64,000 bases of DNA from Monosporascus cannonballus (taxonomy: Eukaryota > Ascomycota > Sordariomycetes > Xylariales), in assembly GCA_004154925.1 (NCBI GenBank), contig QJNS01000030.1:1-64000 (forward strand), written 5' to 3'. Each line of letters starts with the position of its first letter. Position 1 is the first letter of the stretch. The notes beneath the pieces were generated by a model. That model was not told the origin of the DNA. It searched no databases and worked only from the letters and a program-made list of their open reading frames with translations. The position numbers were made by a program, and so were the translations under genes. Positions 13,102-23,621 of this stretch are shown here, piece after piece.

Positions 13102-14469
13102 CGGGTGTGTATCCTTCGTAGTCCCAACATTGGTCATGGAGCAAAGAGATTCGCCCTTGGCCCTTATCCTGGGGAACGGAACTGCGGAAAGTATCCTTGG
13201 CTTGAGTGGTGCCAAATAAATACATATGGCCGATGATAGTCGGTCCGAGGCACTGGTGATCCTGTACTATTGTAGGCCGCGCAGGGTCTTAGGCCATCCC
13301 CCATTAGTTCTCAGCAGCCGTCGATGAGACCAATATCTGCTCATCGATGGTTGATCCACGCACTAACGTTAGATAGACGAATGCAACGTCGAGGTATGCC
13401 TCCGATGGGCTCAGGGCTTAGGCCTGCATGGATCAACCCGGGGAGCTTCAATAGCCCTAACGCCCGAGGACCGATCCGGCGGCTGCAGCAGGACAAGCAT
13501 TGGGTACTTAGTACTCATCGTTGCCGTTCTGAGGGATATGCGCCATGCGCATTGCGCTCAGCGTATGTACGGTCTTACTAGGCCAGACAGTCCTTTGTTT
13601 GCTCAAAACCGGCTGCAACTTCCAGCGATTTGGCTGGCCGAGGCATCTCGTCAAATATTCCCTTTTTATATATTTATATTTCTGCAGACATTTAGCACCG
13701 AGATTCTGTAGCAGCTGAAGGCCAATATCTGCAAGAAGCCGACGTTATTGGAAAGAAAACGCGAAAATGCAGGGGGCAGAGAGACCTCTCCTGGTGGATG
13801 AGGCGCCCCTTCTGGCCGCTTCTCTGCGGCAGTGACAGATTTCTTTAAGGCCGCCTATCGGGGATGCTCCGCGACCGGGTTCGACCCACGGAAAGTTATT
13901 GCGGCGACGTATAGCCCCATAATATCAGATCCAGGGCTGTCAGACCCATCCCAGCACGTCAACCGCGGCTACGGTAGTGGGGTGGGCTGAAGGTGGTGAC
14001 AGAATGCCGGGTTCCGATGATCTTCACGCCAGTGCCTGTCTATCGCGAATTAAGCCGATCATTTCTGCGCCACTTGGGCTGTCTAATGACGGGGATCTAT
14101 TGGTTTAGGTGTCGTTCGCATTGCCCGTTTTTAGTGTCTCGATTTCCGTCAAGATGTCCCCCACTGTCACAAGGACTCATTGGTTGGCTCTTGTTTGTGG
14201 TAAGGATACCTACCACCTTTCAGATCGGCAGCCGGAACATTTTAGTCTGAACAACGCTTGGCCATGCCGCGGAGAAGGAACTCCAAAGAGAAAAGCCTCC
14301 ATCAAAGCGTCCAGCCGCTAATACACTGATACACTGAGCTTCCGACATTGATGGTCGAGCCTGACCGGTTTTCATACCCGGCCAATCAACGGCACTAGCT
14401 GGATCAGGCCGTCCTGGAGCTTGGCGGGCTGTTTAATAACGTAACGCTTTGCATCGCCCAGCCTGGGCT
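13102..14469. other. Gene-free interval downstream of the regulator
   Basis: No supportable gene. Small inverted repeats occur: TCGATGAG/CTCATCGA at about 13321-13347 and GGTTGATCCA/TGGATCAACC at about 13349 and 13429. They are short enough to be chance. The right end should contain the 3' region of the minus-strand transcription factor gene. Confidence 0.4.
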
Positions 14470-16433
14470 TCAGACGATGGCGAAGCATGAGTTGAAGATG
14501 TGCTCCATGACTTCACGTATATCCTGTCTCGCATTCATGGAATCCTGGCGTCTCTGCACTTCATCGAGCACCTGGCTTGTGATCCGAGCGTTAGTCGCTA
14601 CCTTCTCCATGCACAGAATCTGCGACTTGATCCACGCTCGCTCCTCGAGGCTCTTCTCCTCCGTACCCCACATCAACAATGGCCAAAGCATGTTGACCGG
14701 AAGCATGTCTTGGGGCCCTTCGACGAGCATCTTTGCTAGGTTGCGGATCGCTTCGATCGATTCGTTCGTCTCGCTCGTCAAAGGTAGCGACTTATACGCA
14801 ACGCGGTGTAGGTGGATCTTGCTCGCGTGATAGTTGGACAGAAAAGTCCTGAAGGCCCTGGTGATCGTAAAGGCAAGGTTGGGTGATACATGCGGCGCCT
14901 TTAAGAGACCGGCAACCGCATAGTCCATAAGCGGAGGTCGCGCTTCGTACAGAAGCCTCAAGTCCCTGGAGATCTCGGCGGCGATGTTCATGACTTCTGT
15001 CTCATCTTCTACTGTGTTTCGGCGTCTGTGCCAAGGGTCCTGGTGCGATATTCGACCCATAAAACTCTGCACCTTTTGGTAGAAGACGATGCCCGGCTGG
15101 TACAGGATGTCGAATAGGACCTCCTCGATATCTGTCTCCGGCTGTTCATCAGTCCCAGGCTCGGCGCCGTCGTGACTGCCGGGTGAAGAGTGTGATAACA
15201 GCTTCTCATCGCTCTCGGACAAGAATAGTCCCTGTCCGCCGGCAGAGACTGCGCGAGCATCTATCAACCGTATCCAAGACAGCAGCCGTATCTCTACATT
15301 TCGGAATTGCTTCTTCTCTGCAGACTTGTAGATGTCGTAGGCCTTTTTTAAGTTAGCATGCGTCAAGTCCATTCTCCCCTCTAGCAAATCCGTATAGCTC
15401 AGGAAGAAGAGCGCTGCGAGCACGGCGGCACGGCTCGCGGCCTCATGCCCTTTTGATTCGCTCTCCGCCGCTTGGTCATGTCTTGCTAACTCCAAAGCGG
15501 TTCGAGTATAGTACTCCTTAGTGTCGCCGACCTGCTCACCTTGTCGGGACAAAAACAGCGCAGAAAAGGCCAGAATGGCATTGCGCAACATTGAGGACGA
15601 CCGGGACATGGATAGAAGCGTCTGTCGCATCGATATCCACTTGCTCTGAGTTTCTACCTGAGCAATGATTGGGGGGACGACTGACTTGACAAAATAGTCA
15701 AGCAGCACGCGGTCTTCTGACCGCACGTTGAGGGCCACGGTATGCTCATCCAGCATAGATGGTTGGCCATCTGAATGAGTCGATGGCATGGCGACTCCAA
15801 GCGTATTCCCGAGCGGAGGCGAGAGGGTAGGGGAGAACGACGGCGTCTATTCGGGTTAGCATCCCACGTTTTACTGCCCGCGCATAGAGAAAGGGCTATT
15901 CACGAGACTGGGAGAATCGCCGACTTACCACCATTGGGTGGGGCGCCGTCGAGTCTAACATTGAGAGGTTCTGATGACCCCAGTTAGGGGGTTCCCATAT
16001 CTCGTTGCCGTCCCACATAAAACTTGCGTAGTTGAACACATCGTCAAAGGATTCTTGGGTCGCAGCATTGGTGGGAGGAACTAGTGCGGAGAGAGTCCTT
16101 GAGCTGCCACTGCATGCAGACCTCTCTCGGCCGCTCGCGGAGGCGCTGCTTGATCCGTTTGCTTGATGTATGGACGAGTTGGCCGGCCTCCATCTGCACT
16201 CCAGATTCAAGCGCGAACAATGCCCACAGATCGGCCGGATCTCATTACATCGGACCTTCCGGCGTCTACATCTACCCGTTAGTCCTGGACAGGGCGGGGT
16301 ATCTCGTGACTCCGGCTACGCCCAAAGGATCTTCTGCTTACCTGCAAGTCATACAACCATTCTTGGATCGGGCCCTCTTGGGGTTCGACAGTGGTGGCTG
16401 TTGCTGTTCGGTCTGAGCGCCGGCCTGCTGCAT
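14470..16433 (-). CDS. Zn(II)2Cys6 transcription factor with fungal_trans_2-type domain
   Basis: Predicted nuclear DNA-binding regulator. Three exons were read from splice sites: 16342-16433, 15929-16265 and 14470-15846 (introns 76 and 82 bp, both with a CTAAC branch site). They join to 1806 nt in frame, 601 aa. The N-terminus is Gln-rich, then a basic stretch (KRARSK) leads into a perfect binuclear cluster: Cys27-x2-Cys30-x6-Cys37-x6-Cys44-x2-Cys47-x6-Cys54, with the RRRKVR basic patch and RPIC turn typical of the family. The first intron splits the cluster after Cys30. The long C-terminal exon begins, after a Ser/Pro-rich linker, with LLDYFVKSVVPPIIAQ and LRNAILAFSALFLSRQ. This resembles the fungal-specific factor domain 2 (PF11951) found in regulators of secondary and catabolic gene clusters. 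Targets are unknown. The nearest downstream genes are an aldolase and the transporter. No breaks are seen. Confidence 0.9.
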
Positions 16434-17203
16434 GTTATCGCTGTGTGGAGAGTCTCATGGCCAAGCAAGCTCCTATTTGAATCGAGACCGACAAGCTTAT
16501 GTTGTTGGAGCGATGCCGGCGAGTTGAGGAGATCTTATCCGCAGTCCTAGGCTAGGAGGCTGGAGAATTTGGGGTACGAAGCAGTCTAGCGTCCACCTTA
16601 TCTCAGACCTAAACATCAAAATCCCCGCTCTCTCCACGAACTATTCCTTTAGGGACGGGGAACTCCGAACGTCGCACAAGATTGGGCCGCTAAGGACCTG
16701 GAAGGGGCCGTTCAGAGAGATAATGGCACACTTGTAAATAAAGTTGCAGGGACTGACAAGGCGGATTTCGCAATGAATACGGTCGAAAATTCGAAAAGCA
16801 ATCGGCGTAGATAAAATGCATTTAAAAAATTATCTAATTGCGGTTTATTTATTACCTTCAGTATTTATGGTAAATTCATACAGATTCTCCAAATAATGGG
16901 GTTAGCACGCCATCTCGTGTGCCATTTATTCTCGGATCCGCTTGAAGGGGGTGCCCAAACGTGCCTTCGATCGATATACCATACAAGCTCATCGACACTA
17001 TTCCTTATACGATAGTGAGGTGATCTCATCGAGCTCAGACGCATGTGCTTTAGCCTCGGGTTATATGATCTCGTCCTCATACAGAGAATTTTGCTCAGTA
17101 AGAATAGGAGTAATACCAGCTAAAGAAAACGGCTGATGAGAATTGTGAACCGTAATTGTACGTAATCTATATAAGGTCTTTCTACTTAGGGTCATCCCTC
17201 AAA
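16434..17203. other. Intergenic region between regulator and aldolase
   Basis: No gene is supported. It should contain the regulator's promoter (next to 16433) and the aldolase's 3' region. A local AT-rich patch lies at about 16791-16875, unlike the balanced surroundings. It is too short to assign to an element. Confidence 0.4.
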
Positions 17204-18350
17204 CTACCTCAAAGATGCTTCAACGCTCTTCAGCGGCTTCAGCACTTCAGTAATCCAGCTTTGCTTCTTCGTGTCCGCGTATTTGGGGTATGGGCGCCGG
17301 CAGTGGCAACTCTCCTCGGGGTATCCGAGGTACTTTGCAACGACCCATTTCGTACCGTTTATACCGCCCTTTCCAAATCCCCATTCAATCTCGGCCAGCT
17401 TCAACTGAGCCGAGGCTGCCTCTGCTAACTTGCCCTCGTTAAACAAATCGAATATCTGGATACAGGCCTACGTACGCAAGACGTGGTAAGTATCATGGCA
17501 AAGATGGGGACCGGTCAGGGGATCTTTACCTTAGGGTATAGGTTGCCAACGCCGGTGACGGTGCCGATGCCGCCAACGGTTAGGGCAGGCAGAAGCCAAT
17601 CACTCTGTCCAGCTATGGCAGCGAATTCCTGGGGTTCATACTGAGCCTTTATCCTCGCGACCTTCGCAATGCCGCCGCACGTTAACTTGACCCCGACGAT
17701 ATTGGCATGGGCCCCGAGCTTGGCCAGCATCTCCGAGTTGACGTCGAGGCCGGCCGCGACGCCGGGGAAGTTGTAAATGACGATAGGTATGGGGCTCGCG
17801 TCGGCAAGCTATCACGCCGGTTAGACCGCACGACAACGTCTACCTTAAGCGGAAGTTGTCAATATCTACCTCTGTGAAGAAGCTAACGATCGCGTCCTCG
17901 TTCATCGCGAAGTGGAAGAAGCTCGGCGTGAGGACCAAGGCGAAGTCTGCCCCGGCTTCGTGGGCTGCCTTGGTGTCGGCTATCACGTCCCTCGTGCACT
18001 GCCCGACACATCCGACAGTGACGGGAAGGTCCGCGCGGTCCGCTTCCGTCGCAACCTCCCTCGTTAACCGGATAAGTTGCGTCTTCTCGTCCCTCGTCAG
18101 AGTCGCCGCTTCGCCGTTGGTCCCCGCCAGAACGACTGGAAGCACTAGGTCAGCTGCCGGAGCTCTCTACGGTCCGCAGGGGCAGCAAGCACCCACTTCC
18201 ATGGACCCCAGATTCAACCAAGAACTTCAGGTGACTTCTTTGCAGGTCCCAGTCGATGTCTTGAGCCTCGTTGTCCTTGAACCATGTGAGAGACGGGGGG
18301 TGGATTCCCGGGGGGAACGCTCGTGCTCGTGTGGCTGCCATTGATCCCAT
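17204..18350 (-). CDS. DapA-family aldolase (dihydrodipicolinate synthase-like)
   Basis: Predicted class I (Schiff-base) aldolase of the DHDPS/N-acetylneuraminate lyase superfamily, a TIM barrel. In fungi this group includes 4-hydroxy-2-oxoglutarate aldolase-like and 2-keto-3-deoxy-sugar aldolase-like enzymes that release pyruvate; the exact substrate cannot be told. Four exons: 18197-18350, 17870-18135, 17530-17808 and 17204-17467, with introns of 61, 61 and 62 bp. They join to 963 nt in frame, 320 aa. Seen motifs are GTNGEA (residues 56-61), IVIYNFPG with the conserved Tyr152, and GVKLTC with the Schiff-base Lys181. The Tyr-Lys spacing of 29 is close to that of E. coli DapA (133 and 161). 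The C-terminus contains INGTKW, typical of fungal members. An alternative start lies three codons downstream. The donor of intron 2 (GTAGAT) is unusual but the frame supports it. Lysine biosynthesis in fungi uses aminoadipate, so a catabolic role is likelier (inference). Confidence 0.88.
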
Positions 18351-20522
18351 TCTACCTTCGAACTCGACAGGTGAAATATAGATTACCAGTAATTTACAAT
18401 GCCCGCAAAGGGAGTATAGACATCCCAAAGGGCTATCGGCCTGGGTGAGAGACGGGTTTTGTATGATGTGCGCGTACTCCCTCCCGCTCTCCTCTCGCCT
18501 TAGTGGAGTGCGGGACGGCGCCCCATAATCCATCCGAGTGGTACCATCATGATGGCTCGAGGGGTCCTAATGTACAAACCAGCCTACCATGTGCGCATGT
18601 TGAAATCCCAAGACCCGAATGGCCGTCTTCTCGGCCCATTGTATGCGTGAAGGGTATGAAATGCAAGAGGACTCGGAAAGCCGCCGAGCTCGGCAAAGGG
18701 CCGTCTAGCGTTGCCGATATAGGTACTGGAGAAGCGACGGCGCAAGCCGATTTGTCCATTTTACGGTGCCCCCCCCCACATTGCCGTCTCTCCCTAGAAA
18801 TACATCAGTGGAAATACTATTCCGGCTATTGATTGACCGCCCGGTCGAAGCAAAGTAAAAAGTATGTGTTTGCCAGTGATTAGAAACATAGGGGATGTCT
18901 GCGAAGCTGCTTAACCGGGGGTCACGGAGCTCCACTGCTGGGGAATATTTGAGATCTGTGGCAAATGGTGGGAAGAAATCTACGAGTGATTTATTTAGGG
19001 TCCTTTCTGTTGGCACGACATATGCGAACTCTTCCGGCTAAAGTCGCATCGTCGCTTTCTCCCAAATATTTAGCGAAGGCCGTGCCGATTCTGGAGGAAA
19101 CTCTATCCTACGAGGGGCTCCAGCGTACTACTCGCCAGCTCTTAGGTTAGTACGGGCTCTCTATTTATCAGCTCTGTGCAGCTGGAAAAAAAGAATTTGC
19201 GGTTGGGTTTAGTTTTGAAGGTCGGTATGGTAGTTGGGGCCTGTAGAACATGGAGCCTCTGGGTTTGATCATGCTTCGGGAAATCTGTTATATCTCTTAA
19301 ATAAAAACAAGAAGAGGCTGCCGGGGACCTCAGCATTAGGACTTGCTTGATTACAAGGCACCGCACGTCCCACGTCAAACTAACTAAGTGTCCTCATAAG
19401 GCGGAGTAAACCAGGTAATTACGATGTCAATGGCATTGTTCCGTGAAGTGCCCAGTGATACGAGGTATCCTTCGAATTAAAGAAGGGAGCTGAAGTCGAC
19501 GTAGCTAGATAGATGGTTGCCATTTCGCAATGCTCCTCGTTATATTTCAGAGAGGGGAGCTCCAAGATGTTGGTGGTTTTAATCCTCTCTCAATATGTGC
19601 ACCTAAGGTCCTCTCGTACCCATCTTTTACAACCCTTCGTATTCCCTTGCGGCGGTGGAATGGAACTTCTCCAAGGTATTTCGAGTGCCTGGGTACTTCG
19701 GCACGATACATAAAAAACACGACCACAGTCGCTCATAAACCCGCAGGGTCGAAGCAGATAGGGTAGATTTCATTTCCTTCGAGAACGTGTGTTTATATAG
19801 GATCAAAGCAAATTCCCAGTTGCTCCTGTACGGAGCGCACAGGACTGGGAGATGATGCCTCACATAGAACAGGCAAGCTCCAGGTTTGTTCCAAACTTGA
19901 TCCACTACGGGATAGGGACAGGCGGCCGGTCCCTGGAAGGACGGACCGTTCCATACTCTACAAAGAAAGCATCGCGTAGCCATTTTTCAGATGATGTCAA
20001 CCATCTGTTCGGAAGAGGATGCATATGTCGTCCCATCTCTCATCAGAGGTGTATTCGCTCGCTCCTAAACTACGCCAAGCCACGAAGCAAGTGCCCGACA
20101 CGTCAAGGCCCCGAGGTAATGGGAATATAGAAAAGATGAGGCTTAGTTCGGTGCCAGAGCAGACCGACAATCCCCATGATGCCATTTGGCGGTTCAGCTA
20201 TGGTATAAAGCAGCCCACTCAAGCATCTAAAAGGCTGCGTCGGAGTTAGGGGTGGCTCACATTCGGAGTGAGATGGTTGCCAGCGTAGCATTACGAACAT
20301 GAGGACCACGATCCCCAATCCGCCTACAGGTCGTACAGCTATGTGGTGCTATGCTCCAGGTTGGATTCGCCCCGTCCTCTCCGTCGTGCATGTCGCCATG
20401 GCGGAGTGTGTCTTGCAGCTCCAAGATGGGCAGTGGGGGCGTGGATATGTCCACAACCTTGGGGTGAACGCCTCGTGATTCGGATGATAGTCCCACGCAG
20501 GAGTGATGCTGGGTGAAATATG
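18351..20522. other. Gene-free interval upstream of the aldolase
   Basis: Holds the aldolase promoter next to 18350. Frames of 60-118 codons occur on both strands (for example 18705-19016 and 19627-19983, minus) but show no recognisable domain, and they overlap one another. A C run lies near 18770-18777. Confidence 0.4.
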
Positions 20523-20612
20523 GCCGGATTCCTTAAGGTCAGAAGTTAAGCACCCGCGATGGTTGCCGTGAGTTTCCTAGGGCCACCTGGAAGTACCTAC
20601 GCTGTAATTGAA
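20523..20612 (+). ncRNA. Possible 5S rRNA-derived relic
   Basis: The stretch contains GATTCC, then AGAAGTTAAGCACC (like the internal A-box region of 5S rRNA), and about 40 bp later GGCCACCTGGAAGTACC followed by GCTGTA, which resembles the 3' third of 5S rRNA (GGGTGACCACCTGGGAATACC..GCTGTA). Order and spacing fit 5S, but the 5' third is poorly matched and no terminal stem or oligo-T terminator is evident. If real it is a decayed copy, not an active gene. Confidence 0.3.
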
Positions 20613-20781
20613 TGTCAATGCATTTTCATCTCGAGAAAATGAATGTAGCTTGAAAATAGGGTTGGGCGGGCTGGTTTCGATGATCAGGGTTAAGGGGGGC
20701 GCGACTCGGATCGCCCGAGTTTACGCACAAGGGAATTAACAGGGGTTACATGGCGTATTTCTAATTTCGCATTTGTAAGCG

Positions 20782-21684
20782 CTACTTGGCGATTCTACTG
20801 CATAGAACCACATCCTCCCCGAGCGGCAACCACGTCGTGTCGGTAAGCCGAGCTACGGGACCGGATTGGACACCGTCGCCCGGCGGGCGTGGAGGGGATA
20901 CCACCACGCCCCCCTGGCCCAACCACGTAGGGGCGATGGTCAAGATAACCGAGTCAACGAGCTCGTTATTCTCTGCTGAAAGTAATGAGTTGATTACGGC
21001 GCCGCCGCCCTCGATCATAATGCTTCGTAAGCCCTCCTCTCGAACAGCGGTCAGTATTGCACGCCAGTCGAACCGCCGACAACCCTCCCTCGAATTTTGA
21101 TCCCTGTTTTGAGCTAGCCCCAGGATGATGAACTTGCCCCCATGCTCTTCAAGCAGTCTCCTCTTGTCTACTGGTGGTTCTGTAACTGCCGTAAGAATAT
21201 AGGGGGCTAGACCCTCACCAGCCCGGGCAAGCTGCATAACCTTGCTCTGCGAGGCGAAGTTCCAGCGTAGCTGTGGGTCTATAACAATGGGTCTCGGCTG
21301 ACATGCAGTAGTGGGAATGCCGCTGCTATCGTCGCGACCACAGCTGCCGCCGGGAATAGCTGCGGCTGCGGAGCCGGTAATCCCCGCTGCTAGGAGGCGA
21401 CAGTTCAACCCGGGATCGTCGGCGATGGCTGTACCGACGCCCACGCAGATCGCGTCATGCCGGCTACGAAGATAATGGGTCATGGCCTTTGATTGGGGAC
21501 CGGATATTGCTGTCCTGGTACCAGGCCCGAGAGATAGAGCCGAGTCGAGCGATGTGGCAAAGGTTAGTGTGACAAAGGGTAAGGTATCTGCATGGCTATC
21601 CACCAAGCCTGCTGACAAGGGAGGCAAGTAGGGTTCGAGGCGCGCCGCTTCTGCTTTTGGAAACATGAGGGGGGTGCTCATCAT
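20782..21684 (-). CDS. RIB7: 2,5-diamino-6-ribosylamino-pyrimidinone 5'-phosphate reductase (RIB7-type)
   Basis: Predicted NADPH-dependent reductase of riboflavin biosynthesis. It reduces the ribose side chain of the diaminopyrimidinone phosphate after the GTP cyclohydrolase II step, in the cytosol. Single exon, 300 aa from the ATG at 21684. The frame is open 36 codons further upstream, but family proteins begin close to this Met, followed by a LEPYLPP segment. Family marks are TFATSLDSALSLGPGTRTA (about residues 41-59), GPQSKAMTHYLRSRHDAI (62-79), GVGTAIADDPGLNCRL (82-97), MIEGGGAVINSLL (223-235) and IAPTWLGQGGVVVSP (250-264). These are the cofactor and substrate sites of the RibD C-terminal fold. 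Length is normal for fungal Rib7. A low-complexity Gly/Ala/Ser insert (about 100-128) is variable in the family. No lesions are seen. Whether this is the only RIB7 copy of the genome cannot be judged from the window. Confidence 0.92.
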   Translation of the reverse strand: MMSTPLMFPKAEAARLEPYLPPLSAGLVDSHADTLPFVTLTFATSLDSALSLGPGTRTAISGPQSKAMTHYLRSRHDAICVGVGTAIADDPGLNCRLLAAGITGSAAAAIPGGSCGRDDSSGIPTTACQPRPIVIDPQLRWNFASQSKVMQLARAGEGLAPYILTAVTEPPVDKRRLLEEHGGKFIILGLAQNRDQNSREGCRRFDWRAILTAVREEGLRSIMIEGGGAVINSLLSAENNELVDSVILTIAPTWLGQGGVVVSPPRPPGDGVQSGPVARLTDTTWLPLGEDVVLCSRIAK

Positions 21685-23255
21685 TGTATCTAAGTCACGC
21701 GGCCGTAGCAGCAGCCATACGCAGGATGAGCAGGATGAACCTGGTGTTGAGATTCCGAGGATACACGAATAGACCGCTTTGGCTACGGCCACAGGATGCT
21801 CGTATGGGTACGTCCGCTACCCTGGTCCACAAGGGAACCCATGAACGATCAGCATAATACCCCAAGACTATCGAAGTTCGATCTGGCTCTGCGCTCGAAT
21901 TAGAGCGTTCGCCTTTGCGTGACGCACTTCGTTTAAAGGAACCTTGCAAGTCTTGGAAAGCTGCAAACCCGATGTCTGGCCTTTATTAAGTCGCTTCTGT
22001 GACGGGTTTTGGCGCCATTAGCGCTCAAGGTTTTGTCCGTACTGGCCTCTGGTTTGCCTTGAGGCCAATAAGGGGGAAGTTGGTGATCAGACAGATGAGA
22101 CGGTTTCGGTGCTTGGTGAGACGTCGTTGGTGTGAAACGGTGTCTCTAGTCGTCTGCACTGTACTGTTTTACTGTGTTTTGGTTCAGTGCGCCCTGACAG
22201 GGCTGGAATCCACCCGTTCGGGTGTGGGGAAGGCACCCAGCACTCCATGCTTGCAAATTTCATCCCATCGCCAGCTAGATGGGTACAAGGGGTATTTATT
22301 AATCCGATTTCTTCCCTGCGGCCAAGACGAATATTTGTTTATCTATCGCCAGCAAGATGCCATTTGCGGATCCTTTAGGTCATACGATCCACCCCCAACA
22401 ATGCTTCGCCTTTTGTTGCCACGGGGTTCCTATATCCCACTCATATTCCCGCTAAGCTACTCAAGGTAAACATTCGGTGAAGCTCGGTGACGGCATTCTA
22501 TAACGCAAGCTTCGCGTGTTCCCAATGGGGGCCTCACCGATTCCGAGCCACCCTGAGCTAGCGTCCTCCTTTCCGTCGGATTCGCATGCGAGTATGCAGC
22601 GGCAGGCAATGCTTTAGTTGCTGAGTGGCTGCAAGGTAATTCGGGTGGCCTGGGTCCCTGGTTCGATGCTGGCGTTGAGATGCATCATACATTGACAGTT
22701 AGTCCATATATACGTTAATCCACCTTACATAGTTACCTATGAAGCCTTTGCAGGTCTCTTGTTCTTGCAGCGCAGCGGCGCAGATGATGACGCTTTACTG
22801 CCTAGGCAGCCACTGCCGAGTGATTCTATGCTATCTATTGACGTCTCTGGCTGGAGCCCCTTGGCCTGGGGAGTGCATTACTCTACATACCACCGCAGCC
22901 CTCAGTCGTCACCTGCTACATATCACGCCAAGGGCCACGCTTGCCGAAAGCGATATTCCCTCGTCGAGTAAAAATATGCGGAAAGTGTTGCGAGCCGCAC
23001 TTGAGTGGTGACAAGTCAAATTGCCTTCCGTTTAAACTACATGGTGTCGACCCAGCTATTCCCCTGTCCCCATCAGTAGAATGGACCGGAGCTCGTCCCA
23101 AATGGTCTATAATATCCTTGATTACTTCCTATAAGCGCTCAGTTATGTGCGAATCAGTAATGTCAGAAGCTACCTTAGCTAGTATCAGACATAACGTCTA
23201 CGAGCGTCAGACAGTTAGTGTGATATTTAACCCGCCCTTGAAACTGCGTCCTAAC
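21685..23255. other. Gene-free interval upstream of RIB7
   Basis: Contains the RIB7 promoter region. Plus-strand frames of 156 codons (21999-22469) and 159 codons (22941-23420) show no domain I recognise. The second overlaps the dehydrogenase relic on the other strand, and I regard both as chance. Confidence 0.4.
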
Positions 23256-23621
23256 TCAGCCAATTTCAACATGGAAAACATGGTATGCCCAACGCTTTCG
23301 TTGGCTTACCGCATCGCCAGTCCGCGCTGCTATCAGGGTTACCAACCCTGCTGCGGCCGCCTTTGTAGCAATATATGGGGTCTCATTGGGTGCCGGGGCT
23401 TCGAGGCCCATCATAACTAGGGCCAACCGTAATGACGTCCTGGAAATTACCTTATTGAAGTTTGCTTCGGTGGTGTCGTCTACCTCGGATTCCGAGGAGC
23501 AGGGAGCAGCGTACATGGTGGTTGGACCTGTGATTTGTCCCGTAGTATTACCTACTGCGTAAATTCTAGTCTTGCCTCTAAGCTCTACGTCATGCCCAAG
23601 CAACAGTTCCGCCTTCGTCAA
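23256..23621 (-). pseudogene. Short-chain dehydrogenase/reductase relic
   Basis: This 121-codon frame contains two pieces that look like a classical SDR. One is VDDTTEANFNKVI, resembling the segment just before the central helix. The other is MMGLEAPAPNETPYIATKAA, resembling the catalytic region with the Tyr-x3-Lys pair (YIATK) and the following helix AAAAGLV. In normal SDRs about 30 residues, including the catalytic Ser strand, lie between these pieces. Here they are separated by about ten unrelated residues. A GTAATTTCCAGG..CCTAG stretch of about 34 nt sits at the junction but is shorter than fungal introns. No N-terminal TGxxxGIG nucleotide motif and no proper C-terminus were found. I infer a decayed fragment. 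A chance resemblance is possible. Confidence 0.4.

Noticed and set aside
21999..23420. Plus-strand frames of 156 and 159 codons
   Set aside because: No recognisable domain; the second is antisense to the SDR relic.
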